Source: a virus. From it: DNA of 31,356 nt. Location of the stretch: positions 1 to 31,356 of IMG/VR virus record IMGVR_UViG_3300046354_000026; one strand, 5' to 3'. The position numbers and the translations under genes were made by a program. Shown piece by piece: positions 14,121-23,858 of this stretch; the first letter of the stretch is position 1, and every line of letters starts with the position of its first letter. The notes under the pieces are model-generated. The model did not search any database. It had not been told where the DNA came from and worked only from the letters and a program-made list of their open reading frames with translations.

Positions 14121-15676
14121 TATTTAAATGTGTCTCCTTTCTCAAAGAAATAAAGACTCTTGCCCTCTTGATAGAATCCGCCAGCTTCATTGCTTCTGAA
14201 CAAAAAGCTAATAATCCCACCTTGAGACGCAAAATCTATCTTTTCAGTTGATGTTGTAAAAGGGTAAGGACCATCACTAACAATTGGACTATTAGGATAT
14301 TTTTGAGTGTTAATGGTCACGTACATTGTCCCTACTTGGACAAAATCTGGAGCTATACGACGGTTTCTAAGAAGGACACTGCCTTCAGGATTAGAAGCCC
14401 ACATATCCATCTGGCTTGTCTCAAAGTAAGAATCGATCGCGTATATATTCTCACCTTGAACCCTATTTGTTCCAATCTCATGTGTCCAAAGAGGGAACGT
14501 ATCAAGTGCCCCACGTGTTGTTATCGTGCTTACTGGAATAGATGAAGCAAAAATAGGATACGGGTATATAGACGTTGGAACTCCTGCAGATCTATCTATA
14601 AGTGTGTCATACCAAATTTCTTCTTCCAAATTGTAAATAATAGCTGCATTACATTCTGTCGAATTACCACGAGGATAAAACCACCAGATCTCTTTATAGC
14701 GCGGCATAGCAACGCCCCAAATCTTTTGGCGAAAGTTCAAGTTAACGTTTTCAAAGAACCAGTCATTGTTCATGGTATTTTGAAGCTTTTGAACGATTCC
14801 ATTGAAAAAATAGAATTGATCAACACCGATCCAAAAAAACATTTGGTTGTATTTAACAATGCAATTGGACGACATAATTGAAATGTCATCTTCAATTGTT
14901 GTACTCGTAAACGTATTTTCAGTTCCAATTATCCCGTATGTTGCCCTGCTTAAGCTATTAAGCGACCATAACAAGAGACTTGGTGCTGCTCCGCCTCTGT
15001 TTCTATACGCTTTTACAATCTTTGTATTTGCAACAACAAGGAATTTCGCATTCGTTAGTGAATCGAGTGGTTCCCATGTAGCTATATCACCTTCATTTGA
15101 CCATCTAATGACGCCATCGTTTCCGTAAGCCACCATAACAGGCGATGAAAATACGACACCTCCGCTTGCAACAACTGGATCAGAGTTTGTATCTAATATT
15201 TGTACGAGAGGGACATCATTAGAAATATTCCCATAAAATATAGGCCCTTGATGTGTGCTGCTTATATCTTGTCCGCTTTGGGATACCTGACCAACGATAT
15301 AAGAGGTAATAACACCACTTTCAGAGTTTGTAAAAAGATCAAAACACCAGATATTATCATCATTTGGAACAAATCCCGTCGTTGGTGTTCTATCTACTTC
15401 AACACCTGTCCCACCGTGAACATCTATATTTAGATAATTTAAAGAATTATCACGCCCCATATACAGGTCAATAGATCCAGTACGAGGAACAACAAATAGG
15501 CTTCTGACTATTTCTTCATTTCCTACGTCGGTTATCTCATATCCACCCATTTTACGGGCACATCCTTCATAGAAACGACACCATTGACCATTAATACAGC
15601 TCACACTATTATACGGCGTTCCATCGCGCTGTATGCCGTTTTTGAACTTTATGGGTACGATGTTGTAATTTTTCAT
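14120..15676 (-). CDS. P22 gp10-like tail hub / packaged-DNA stabilisation protein
   Basis: The 518-residue protein has the pattern of the Phage_stabilise (P22 gp10) family: an N-terminal IVPIKFKNGIQRDGTPYNSV segment, the CINGQWCRFYEGCARKMGGY motif, repeated beta strands with many Trp, Phe and Tyr (blade-like repeats such as PVMVAYGNDGVIRWSNEGD and CIVKYNQMFFWIGVDQFYFF), and NLEEEIWYDT near 345. P22 gp10 is about 470 residues and forms the hexameric hub that closes the portal and holds the packaged DNA; this protein is slightly longer. The start overlaps the lysozyme stop (ATGA). The gp4-like factor at 24421 is its expected partner. Confidence 0.78.
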   Translation of the reverse strand: MKNYNIVPIKFKNGIQRDGTPYNSVSCINGQWCRFYEGCARKMGGYEITDVGNEEIVRSLFVVPRTGSIDLYMGRDNSLNYLNIDVHGGTGVEVDRTPTTGFVPNDDNIWCFDLFTNSESGVITSYIVGQVSQSGQDISSTHQGPIFYGNISNDVPLVQILDTNSDPVVASGGVVFSSPVMVAYGNDGVIRWSNEGDIATWEPLDSLTNAKFLVVANTKIVKAYRNRGGAAPSLLLWSLNSLSRATYGIIGTENTFTSTTIEDDISIMSSNCIVKYNQMFFWIGVDQFYFFNGIVQKLQNTMNNDWFFENVNLNFRQKIWGVAMPRYKEIWWFYPRGNSTECNAAIIYNLEEEIWYDTLIDRSAGVPTSIYPYPIFASSIPVSTITTRGALDTFPLWTHEIGTNRVQGENIYAIDSYFETSQMDMWASNPEGSVLLRNRRIAPDFVQVGTMYVTINTQKYPNSPIVSDGPYPFTTSTEKIDFASQGGIISFLFRSNEAGGFYQEGKSLYFFEKGDTFK

Positions 15677-16170
15677 TGAGCAGCCCTTTTAAGCCAACCC
15701 TTAAGAAATACGGCATTCTTAGGATTACGAACCACAAGTTCCCTATAAAAATTAGCTATTTTCTCTCTAAACTTTTCAAGCAATTGTTCCGGTCTTCCTT
15801 GATTAATTTCCCCAAATGTTATTGTTCCCATAATCCCGTCAACATGAAGCCCGCCATGCGCTTGTTGTAGTAGTTTTACAGCTTGCTTGTGACCCATGTT
15901 TACAGACATATCAAAAAGCTTTTGGGCTACATCGAAGTTTCTAATTTTATCAAAATTGTACTTATCCCAGAAATCCTTCTTATAGATACCGACAGCTTCG
16001 CTACGCGTTAGGTTCTCAATATCCAAATTAGGATATGTTCTCTTTGTGATACCAAAATTAGTTTCCCCACCGGAATCATTAGGGTTATTTACATATCCGC
16101 CTTCATTGTTAATGACATGATTTATGATCTTTATGTGGCGCTCTATTTTATCTTCTTTATTTGGTTCCAT
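15673..16170 (-). CDS. GH108 lysozyme (endolysin)
   Basis: The 165-residue protein matches the ZliS/GH108 peptidoglycan hydrolase family: EGGYVNNPNDSGGETNFGIT (23-42), with Glu23 as the expected catalytic acid, then TRSEAVGIYKKDFWDKY, FDMSVNMG, and a C-terminal PG_binding_3-type part with VDGIMGTITFGEIN (113-126). It cleaves the glycan strands of the cell wall. No signal peptide or membrane anchor is present, so release needs a holin; the candidate is at 1230-1382. The gene directly abuts the second tail fibre stop and overlaps the tail hub by 4 bp. Its place within the tail genes leaves open whether it lyses the host at the end, or is also a virion part that opens the wall at entry. Confidence 0.88.
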   Translation of the reverse strand: MEPNKEDKIERHIKIINHVINNEGGYVNNPNDSGGETNFGITKRTYPNLDIENLTRSEAVGIYKKDFWDKYNFDKIRNFDVAQKLFDMSVNMGHKQAVKLLQQAHGGLHVDGIMGTITFGEINQGRPEQLLEKFREKIANFYRELVVRNPKNAVFLKGWLKRAAQ

Positions 16171-18348
16171 TTAGATACCCCCTAATTCTGTGGCTGATAT
16201 ATAGGATGTTAACCCTGTCACGCTTCCAGCACTGTCAGCATTGATGTATAAAGTTCCAACACCTGCTTCTGTGGCTACTCTTAATGAATATGTATGCGGC
16301 CCGACTGATCCTGGCGTATCCATCCATTCAAAACTACCGTATTTAATTACCGTTGTTGTCCCCTGATATATAGAAAAAACACGGACAAGTTCCGTTGCAC
16401 CTCTAAAAAACGCAAAATATGAATCGTTCGTAGCCACTGCCCCTGCAAAATTCATTTTAAGAAGGACCTTTGATGACGCAGATGCAAGCGTTATATTGAG
16501 AGTTAATGTATTAACTGTTGCAAATACTGTTGTTAAAGCCTGAGTCGTTACAACGTTTGAGCTCGCCACAAGATATTGGATTGTGCTTCCAGCTGTCCAT
16601 GTAGGCGATCCAGACGTCATCTTTAATGTCTTACCTTCAGTCCCTGCAGCTAATGTTACCCAGTTAGTACCATTGTAAGACGTGAGGGCTCCAGCTGCAG
16701 ACACGGGCATAAGTGCATTTATCGCATTGGGGGCAGTTGTTGCACTGGTTCCCCCACTTCCTATTGAAAGTGGTGTTGTTGTTAAAGTTAGAGATGGAGC
16801 CCTCAAATCATTTAAAAACGTACTTGATATAGGAAGAATCGTTAGTCTAGCAGTGCCATCAACGGAAATAGACAATTCGCCTGGGGCTGTCTGATATATC
16901 CCTGTATCGGAATCCCCACTAAATGAAAATGATGGGATAGCTGCAGTTGAGGTACTAACGCGAACAGGATTTGCGATATTAATAGCTGTGCTAGATACAG
17001 TAATCTTTTGAGCACCTGCAGCAGATATTCCTAATGTTCCTGTGGATGAAAGATATAAACCCGTGGATAAATCATTATTAAAAGTTAGAGATGGTAATAA
17101 GGCGGTGCCATTTTCCCCCTGTATTTTAGTCCCACTCACTGTTTGTGCAAATAAGTTTGGCGTTAAAATATTTACTGCGGCACTTGTAATATTTACTCTC
17201 TCTGCACCAGCCGCCGACAGACCTAATTGCCCTAAAGCAGGTCTATAAACACCTGTTGTTGAATCTGTTGTAAATGAAATTGATGGAGCGCCCGCAGTTC
17301 CATTTGCGAACGACATTGTGGAACCCGTAAAGATAGAGGGTGCAACACGCATTGTTGTGCCGTCACTATAGTAGATCTGTGTATTAGATTGAGGAATTAT
17401 ATTTGAAGATCCCGTGGGTCCAGCAAGTTGAACAGAAAGCGTAAAAGCCCCCGTTGTATTATTATATATAGTCCATTCATTGGCTTCTACAGGAAAGAAA
17501 ACAGTAATGTTTCCTGTAAGAACACCTGAATATTGTTGTATGTTCCTAGTCGCCTCACTAGCACTTAAAGTGACGTTTGTATTTCCACCTACGTTTTTGT
17601 TCAATACACTAATAGCAAAGAATGTTTGTTGTCCAAAACCTATTGTCCACCAGTTATTTGACGCTTTTACAAATGTGAGAGACTGACTTAATCCAACAAT
17701 AAAGCTTGTTTGATTATCAATAGTCCTGTCACCTGATACAACTATTTCACCACTTCCTTCATTGTTAAGTGAAAAATAAAACCCATCATCAACGGTTGCT
17801 ACGTTTGGAAGTGTTATTGTTCCTGATCCTCCCTGCCATACAACCAATCCTGCATTTTGTGCAGATGTAACCGTATAGGCTGGACCGACAGTAGAAAATA
17901 CAGGAACACTTGTGTTCAGCTTCCCAGCTACAGCATCAAGTCCAAGACCTGCAAGTTCGGCTGCGTCAACGTCCGAATTTCCCGCTCCATATGTTACTCT
18001 TCGCCATGTTCCACCGGCTGTAGAGTTATCCTCAAGGACATAATAGTAAGAGATGCCAATATCAATAGACCCTAGGTCAGCACCTGTACTGCTATAAATA
18101 CTAAAGGCATTTAAGGATGTATTTACAATAATGAAGTTCTGACCAACTGAGACTTGTGTTGCATTTGGTAAAGTCAGGATAAGACCAGCACTAGATGTTG
18201 CTGTAACGCGCATAAAGGCCGCTACCGTGTCTGTTGTATCTTGATAGGCATTAGGCCAATACAACGTAGTATTAGCAGCCATCGTAAAATCTCTATAGCC
18301 TACGTAAGCCGTTTGTACGGCACCTTCACCAAAAACATTAATAGGCAT
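16171..18348 (-). CDS. Tail fibre/receptor-binding protein with triple repeat
   Basis: The 725-residue protein is almost wholly beta, Ser/Thr/Gly-rich. Three units at about 346-385, 408-447 and 463-503 share the pattern PSxxFxxDxxTGxYxxxxGxLxxSxxG, a repeat common in phage fibres. A GGTSATTAPNAINAL motif (about 540-555) and a beta-jelly-roll-like end (about 590-725, ending with a NADSAGSVTGLTSYISATEL motif) resemble receptor-binding ends. A 36-residue segment near 273-308 (GVLTG, NTTG, TLSVQL) is shared with the 184-residue protein at 23859-24413, 16 of 36 identical. Start and stop overlap neighbours by 1 bp or abut. It probably binds the host surface; how it attaches to the virion is not visible. 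Confidence 0.7.
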   Translation of the reverse strand: MPINVFGEGAVQTAYVGYRDFTMAANTTLYWPNAYQDTTDTVAAFMRVTATSSAGLILTLPNATQVSVGQNFIIVNTSLNAFSIYSSTGADLGSIDIGISYYYVLEDNSTAGGTWRRVTYGAGNSDVDAAELAGLGLDAVAGKLNTSVPVFSTVGPAYTVTSAQNAGLVVWQGGSGTITLPNVATVDDGFYFSLNNEGSGEIVVSGDRTIDNQTSFIVGLSQSLTFVKASNNWWTIGFGQQTFFAISVLNKNVGGNTNVTLSASEATRNIQQYSGVLTGNITVFFPVEANEWTIYNNTTGAFTLSVQLAGPTGSSNIIPQSNTQIYYSDGTTMRVAPSIFTGSTMSFANGTAGAPSISFTTDSTTGVYRPALGQLGLSAAGAERVNITSAAVNILTPNLFAQTVSGTKIQGENGTALLPSLTFNNDLSTGLYLSSTGTLGISAAGAQKITVSSTAINIANPVRVSTSTAAIPSFSFSGDSDTGIYQTAPGELSISVDGTARLTILPISSTFLNDLRAPSLTLTTTPLSIGSGGTSATTAPNAINALMPVSAAGALTSYNGTNWVTLAAGTEGKTLKMTSGSPTWTAGSTIQYLVASSNVVTTQALTTVFATVNTLTLNITLASASSKVLLKMNFAGAVATNDSYFAFFRGATELVRVFSIYQGTTTVIKYGSFEWMDTPGSVGPHTYSLRVATEAGVGTLYINADSAGSVTGLTSYISATELGGI

Positions 18349-18983
18349 TATCCACCCCTTTTACTAAATCCGTCGTATATTCGACGCATGTCTTCTTCAC
18401 TTAATGCCTTCTTGGCAACTTCATAATATTGGGTCCAAACGGCTACTCGGTCATCATCTTTTAGATAAGATGCCGTCTCTAAAAGCGTTGCATAAAGCAA
18501 GATATCTGGTGCATTTTCAGTTAGCCAGTTTGTTGAAACAGTACTATCAATCAATTGTGGGACTTGGTAATAAGCAATTTCATATGGATAGGCTAAATCA
18601 GGTGTAGGGGTAATCAACCAGTGATTGAAATCATAATCACTGTAATATTTTGGTTGTGCTGTTTGCGTTGGGTCGGGCCAGTACATACGACAATATTCAT
18701 ATGACCTTTGAAGGACTTGGACACGGGTATTAAATCCCGTGCCTGTTCCAATGTTAAATGATGACGAGTTCAACCAACGGTTAGGTTTTTGCAATGTCTC
18801 TTGCCCTACAAGGAGGGTATCCGTAATGAAAACCTTGAGTCCTAAGATTTTCAAATCACGTGATACTCTTCTTTCCCCAAGCATAATAAACAAGGGGATT
18901 TCTGAAACAAACGGTGAGTCTATGCGTTCGAGGTAATTCTCAATCGCTGTTACAAGGTTTGTGTAGGTTAAGACATATGCCAT
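18348..18983 (-). CDS. Phage adaptor-like protein (SU10-adaptor type)
   Basis: The 211-residue protein begins with a helical part (TNLVTAIENYLERID, then EIPLFIMLGERRVSRDLKIL), has a beta-rich middle with PTPDLAYPYEIAYYQVPQ, and ends with a helical NAPDILLYATLLETASYLKDDD stretch. This is the usual pattern of the small head-to-tail adaptor proteins that sit below the portal in podoviruses and siphoviruses. A second, different gp4-like factor is encoded at 24421-25506. The ATG lies 4 bp after the stop of the large fibre and the stop overlaps the start of the second fibre. Placement between two fibre genes is unusual for an adaptor, so a fibre-attachment role is also possible. Confidence 0.55.
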   Translation of the reverse strand: MAYVLTYTNLVTAIENYLERIDSPFVSEIPLFIMLGERRVSRDLKILGLKVFITDTLLVGQETLQKPNRWLNSSSFNIGTGTGFNTRVQVLQRSYEYCRMYWPDPTQTAQPKYYSDYDFNHWLITPTPDLAYPYEIAYYQVPQLIDSTVSTNWLTENAPDILLYATLLETASYLKDDDRVAVWTQYYEVAKKALSEEDMRRIYDGFSKRGG

Positions 18984-18987
18984 CTAG

Positions 18988-21900
18988 TTATTTACCTTCT
19001 ATTGTTTCTTCAGGTGCAACGTCAGGTGCAACTTCAGGAGCAACATCTTCTATGGGATTTATAACTTCTGAAGGAACTGCAACGCGTTCAGGGTCTGGCT
19101 GATTCCCTTCCAAAATATCTATACGCTTCATAAGAGATTCAATTTGAGATGCTAATACATCGATAGATTTATACATCAACGCAGTAGCTGAACCCATGTT
19201 GATCATCTTAAGGTTTTCAACCTTACCTGAGCTTGACTCGCTTACTGTGACACATTCAGGCATAACGGTTTCGACTTCGTCTGCTACAAACCCATACTCT
19301 GGAGTATCAGGACATAGGCACCCTTTCTCGCCCTCCTTTAGCCCAACTTTCATAGCTTCGACGTGCTCTGGTGTATAGTTATACTTCCTAGGTCTTAGAG
19401 ATCTAATCGTCGAAAGGGCTAACTCACCATCGATGTCTTCAATGTTTCTTTTGATGCGCATATCGGATGCAATAGTCCAAAGTCCACCAGCACCTGGCTT
19501 TACAGCATTATCTGTGCTGAGCTCTAATGCGTTTGTTGGGGATGTAGCAGATCCTATTTTTATTCTTCCAATGTTCATGAATGAGTTAGAAATACCACCA
19601 CCAACGTTAGTAATTAGAGCTTGTCCGCCAGCGGCTGATCCGATTAATACGGTTGAGTTATTGCTTAGATTTAAAACACCAGAGGCACCATTACCAATTT
19701 GTAAAGCTACATTATTGTTTACAATTAATGTTTTGCCATCTATTCCATCGCCAATCGTTACGGTTCCAGTACCACGGATTCCAAAGTCTTGGTTCACACC
19801 GTTTGCGCCGATTGTAACCGTACCTGTACCGATAAGTGATATGTTTTTAGCTACACCCGTTGCACCAACTGTTAGTGTTCCGGTACCTGCAAGTGTTAAT
19901 GCTGACGTCCCTGTTGCTGTTCCTGAAATTGTAGAGCCTGATACAAAATCTAAAATACCCCCAGATGCAATAGACAATGTAGTGCCACTGCTAAATGATG
20001 CAGTGCCAGCAGTGACCGTATAAGCATTAGGGAACACACATTTTTGATCTTGGCCAATTCTGAAACCTAGCGTATTTAGCGTGCTTCCATTTGGAGTAGT
20101 AAGGAAATCAATTGCAGATCCGCGCGCCGCTCCTGTAAATGCTTGTGTTGCGTAAACAATAATAGAACCGCCAGTAGCAAAAGCCGACCCGTCAAATCCC
20201 CTACCTATAAATTGTGCTAAATAGTCTGATCCTTGGGTTGCTGTTAAACTTCCCGTACTTCCACGAGCCTGTGATAGTTGGATCGCTGGACCGATAAAAC
20301 CAACACCAGTGTAGGTCGTCAGATTTATGTTTCCACCACCACCAATTAAGTTGTTGTCAGTAATTGCAGTAAATGGATTTCCATTTACTAAAGTTTGTGA
20401 TATACCAGTAACACCCGATCCACTGCTTGTTAGAATTTGCCGTAGTCCGACACTTCCGCTTCCTGTAACAGTTTGAGTAAATATGTTTGAGTTAGACGTT
20501 AGTGATTGTGTTAAAAGCCCAGTTAATGCTGTCGTTCCAGCAAACGAAACCGCAACCGCAGCAGTTGTTGATAGTGTTCCCCCAGTAGTAAATGACGCTC
20601 CAGATCTAAATTCAGGAACGCTTGATGTAACAATTAATCCACCAGTTAATGTTGGCGTCCCGCTAAATGTTAAGTTTCCACTGAATATCGGTGTTCCGCT
20701 GAATGTACCAGCAAGGGATCCTCCATTTGTGAATGATGGTGCATTGTTAAATGTTAAGGGAGATGCTGAACCAAATGTATTGCCACCTGTGTTGTTAAAT
20801 GTCCCAGTTCCGCCACCAGCCGATATGTTAAATCCACCACCAGTTAAACTGAACCCTCCAGTTGCGCCAATTTGTCCTGTAAAAGTAGCTAATTGGTCTT
20901 GAGTAAGCGTCAATGCAAGGATAGGAGCAGTAGTTGAGTTAGGAACTGTGTAGAATTTAATATCAGATCCGCGCGCAGTTCCAGACCAAGTTTCTGTAGC
21001 ACTAAAAGTTAAGTTCGGTCCATTTTGCATAGTAGTTCCATCACCACCACGAGCAACCAAGAACCCGATACGATCAGAAGTTGTAACGGGAGTAGGTGAC
21101 GCAACTGTCCCACGAGACATGCCCATCTTAATGGATGGCCCAAGGTTCCCAGCTGAAGTATACATGGTATATGAAACATCACCACCAGACGTATTTTCCA
21201 ATGTTGAAGCGTAGAAGTTACCTGTTGTAAGTGTCTGATTTATTACATTGTTCATATTGATCGTGCCCGAAGCAGTCAATGTAGACCCAGACGCATATGT
21301 CGTTGTCACGCCTGATGTAAAGCTAACTGACTTAGCATCAGAACTATTTCCAAAAGTGACTGTGCCGGTTCCTAATATGTTAAGTCCTTTGCTAACTGTG
21401 TTAGCACCAATTGTAAGTGCGCCTGTTCCATCAATCGTATTTGTCCATTGTGGAATTCCACCAGAGCTTACTGCAGATAGCTGACCTTGTGTTCCAATTG
21501 CTAGCTTAGAAAGTGTGTTTGAAGCGCTTGCATACAGCGTATCGCCAGTTGTGTACGTTGTTTGTGCAGTACCACCTTTTGTTGCAGGCAAGGTGTTTAT
21601 AGTTAGGGCAATTGTTCCAGATGTTGTGACAGGGCTCCCACTTACGGTAATAAAGGCGTCTGATGATGATACCCCAACGGACGTTACCGTCCCCCCAACT
21701 GCTGGAGCAGACCATACTACATTTGTACCATTGTATGTTAGAACATTGCCTGATGCTGGAGCACCATTTGCATTTAAGATAGACCCAGCAGAAAGGGTTA
21801 GGTTCGCCCCTGATTGAATTGTTGTAGTTGTCCCTGATGTAAGGTTAATAGCCTTTACATCTGTTGCGTTACCAATAGTTACAGTCCCTGTTCCCAAGAT

Positions 21901-23847
21901 GTTAAATAGTTTATTTACGCCATTTTCCCCAACAGTTAGTGTTCCGGTCCCTGCAAGTGTTAATGCTGACGTTCCTGTTGCTGTTCCTGAAATCGTGGAG
22001 CCACTCACAAGTGCTAGTGTTGATCCAGATGAATAGGTTGTTGTTGATCCGCTGTTAAGAGTAAAAGGACCAGAAAATGAGACACTTGTAGAAGAACTAG
22101 TTATAAGACCAGTACCAACTGTAGCAATTGCAATGCTGTTTGATGTAACCGTTAGTCCGTTGTTAAATGTCGGCGTGCTATTGAAGTTAATAATAGATCC
22201 AACTGCAGCCGTCGTAATTGTTCCAGAGGCTAAAGTTACCGATCCTGCATTAACAGATAAGCCATTCCCAAATGATGGGGTGTTATTAAATGATGTCGTA
22301 GAACCGCTATTGCACGTAAATGTACCACCAGACAGGACGGTCAAAAATGTTCCTGTCCTTACCTGTGCCGTGCCTGTCTGAAGTCCCCAACCGTTGTTAA
22401 ATGTGGTACCTTGTAATTCTGTTCCGCCGCCAGAAACTGTTAATCCGCTAAAGAATGTAGGCGTCGTCGAGATATTAAACACAGTGCTTGCAATTGTTAA
22501 ATTCGCATCAGCTGCAAAGCTTGTTGTTCCCCCTAAAACAGCTGCACCAAGCTTTAAAACAGATTGCTGTTCAAAAGTAACCGTTTGGTTTGGGTTAATT
22601 GTCATAGAAAGTGTTGGATTGGTTGACCCGATATTAGATGCATAAAACTGAATAGCGCCAGGTGCCGATGAATCTGTAAACGGGCCTTTTGCAACAAATC
22701 TTATGTTTGATGAATCCCTAAATCCAGTCGCGCCACGGCCACGAGCATATAAAGCAAATAATGTGTCGCCATCATCACAAGCCGTTGGTGATGCGATAGT
22801 CCCACGTGCGTTTTCAAATTGGAAATAGGCACTTGATATAGGATCGCCAGTGTATGTTTCATAATGTGTGAAAAGATTTGAGCCAGTAAATGTACCTTGG
22901 GATATGGCTCTAATGGTTGCATTAGAACTCGTAGATAAGATATCAACAGAAGCCGATGGCGTTGGTGTCCCAATTCCAAGAACAGCATTTGTAGCACCAA
23001 GATTTACACCATTATTCGGCAAGTTTGCACTCGTTTGGCATAAATATGTGGAGTTTGCAGGTGCCCCAGATGCACTAGAAGTTACCCACGCAACTGTTCC
23101 ACCACCTGTAATACCAAGAATTTGACCAACAGACCCTGCTGTTAATGAAGTCCATGCGCTCGCATTGCTTACGATAATGTTTCCAATACCTGGAGTGAGC
23201 GCCCTAAGTTGTAACAACCCAGTTGTAGGCGTTACATAATCAGTATTTGCTACAGCTGTTGATGGCGTAGCAATCGCACCAGCGACGGTTATTTTTAAAA
23301 GACCAGTCGTTAATGCACCCGCATTTGCAGCATTTCCATTAGCAGATGATAATAAAAGCACGGATGTGTCGGAATCCAAGCCTGTTGCAGCATTTACTGT
23401 AACATCAATTCTATTGCTTCCTGAGTTATCAGATGCAGCAACAGTCGTATTTAACCCGCTAATGAAGTTTATATTGGAGCGTGTCCCAGCTATTGACGCC
23501 CCATCTACAGAGACGGAAACTTTTTGCTTAGATGTATCGTCAATAACATCAAGAACCGGATTCCCAACTATTCCATTACCATTTGTAATTTGTATTGTAT
23601 CAACCGATATAAGTGTACGTGGTGTTACTACGCTTGTTCCATTAAAGCTCATGAATCCAGGGGAAGACATGTTGACGACTGAAGCTAACGTAAGAGTTGG
23701 GGCAAGAGATAAAGACCCACCTGGGCCACTATCTGAGAATTGCAAGTTAGATGCAACTGCATCTGCTGTAAGTGTCCTGCTGTTAGGCAAGTCGCCTGAA
23801 TCTGGTGAAACTAATAGGTATTCTGAGGTATCTGGTGCGTCTGCCAT
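18988..23847 (-). CDS. Giant tail fibre with C-terminal S74 intramolecular chaperone
   Basis: The 1619-residue protein is a Ser/Thr/Gly-rich beta fibre. Landmarks: a GTVTSVGVSSSDAF motif followed by GGTAQTTYTTGDTLYAS and TLSKLAIGTQGQL, typical of phage fibres; many TLAGTGTLTVG and GTGTVTIG repeats; and three copies of a domain of about 110 residues (near 330-440, 880-990 and 1165-1270) containing RGTxASPT, a short hydrophobic strand and xARGxxG. The C-terminal peptidase S74 domain starts at Ser1461 in SDMRIKRNIED, with Lys1466 as the expected partner, and includes YGFVADEVE. Domains of this family help the trimer fold and then cut themselves off. A leucine-rich helix (about 1565-1590) and an acidic, Val/Ala/Pro-rich tail follow. 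Expected role: long fibre for adsorption. Confidence 0.82.
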   Translation of the reverse strand: MADAPDTSEYLLVSPDSGDLPNSRTLTADAVASNLQFSDSGPGGSLSLAPTLTLASVVNMSSPGFMSFNGTSVVTPRTLISVDTIQITNGNGIVGNPVLDVIDDTSKQKVSVSVDGASIAGTRSNINFISGLNTTVAASDNSGSNRIDVTVNAATGLDSDTSVLLLSSANGNAANAGALTTGLLKITVAGAIATPSTAVANTDYVTPTTGLLQLRALTPGIGNIIVSNASAWTSLTAGSVGQILGITGGGTVAWVTSSASGAPANSTYLCQTSANLPNNGVNLGATNAVLGIGTPTPSASVDILSTSSNATIRAISQGTFTGSNLFTHYETYTGDPISSAYFQFENARGTIASPTACDDGDTLFALYARGRGATGFRDSSNIRFVAKGPFTDSSAPGAIQFYASNIGSTNPTLSMTINPNQTVTFEQQSVLKLGAAVLGGTTSFAADANLTIASTVFNISTTPTFFSGLTVSGGGTELQGTTFNNGWGLQTGTAQVRTGTFLTVLSGGTFTCNSGSTTSFNNTPSFGNGLSVNAGSVTLASGTITTAAVGSIINFNSTPTFNNGLTVTSNSIAIATVGTGLITSSSTSVSFSGPFTLNSGSTTTYSSGSTLALVSGSTISGTATGTSALTLAGTGTLTVGENGVNKLFNILGTGTVTIGNATDVKAINLTSGTTTTIQSGANLTLSAGSILNANGAPASGNVLTYNGTNVVWSAPAVGGTVTSVGVSSSDAFITVSGSPVTTSGTIALTINTLPATKGGTAQTTYTTGDTLYASASNTLSKLAIGTQGQLSAVSSGGIPQWTNTIDGTGALTIGANTVSKGLNILGTGTVTFGNSSDAKSVSFTSGVTTTYASGSTLTASGTINMNNVINQTLTTGNFYASTLENTSGGDVSYTMYTSAGNLGPSIKMGMSRGTVASPTPVTTSDRIGFLVARGGDGTTMQNGPNLTFSATETWSGTARGSDIKFYTVPNSTTAPILALTLTQDQLATFTGQIGATGGFSLTGGGFNISAGGGTGTFNNTGGNTFGSASPLTFNNAPSFTNGGSLAGTFSGTPIFSGNLTFSGTPTLTGGLIVTSSVPEFRSGASFTTGGTLSTTAAVAVSFAGTTALTGLLTQSLTSNSNIFTQTVTGSGSVGLRQILTSSGSGVTGISQTLVNGNPFTAITDNNLIGGGGNINLTTYTGVGFIGPAIQLSQARGSTGSLTATQGSDYLAQFIGRGFDGSAFATGGSIIVYATQAFTGAARGSAIDFLTTPNGSTLNTLGFRIGQDQKCVFPNAYTVTAGTASFSSGTTLSIASGGILDFVSGSTISGTATGTSALTLAGTGTLTVGATGVAKNISLIGTGTVTIGANGVNQDFGIRGTGTVTIGDGIDGKTLIVNNNVALQIGNGASGVLNLSNNSTVLIGSAAGGQALITNVGGGISNSFMNIGRIKIGSATSPTNALELSTDNAVKPGAGGLWTIASDMRIKRNIEDIDGELALSTIRSLRPRKYNYTPEHVEAMKVGLKEGEKGCLCPDTPEYGFVADEVETVMPECVTVSESSSGKVENLKMINMGSATALMYKSIDVLASQIESLMKRIDILEGNQPDPERVAVPSEVINPIEDVAPEVAPDVAPEETIEGK
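19867..22002. repeat. Pair of 72-bp direct repeats inside the giant fibre gene
   Basis: Bases 19867-19938 and 21931-22002 match at 67 of 72 positions without gaps. They encode the repeated peptide GTATGTSALTLAGTGTLTVG. Several weaker relatives are scattered through the gene. Recombination between the copies would remove about 2.06 kb in frame, shortening the fibre by 688 residues. Confidence 0.8.
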
Positions 23848-23858
23848 TGTGGGCTCCT

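Noticed and set aside
16171-23847. Fibre switching by the serine recombinase at 639-1229
   Set aside because: The two fibres share only weak modules, no inverted copies of a crossover-like site were seen near them, and the recombinase is more than 14 kb away.
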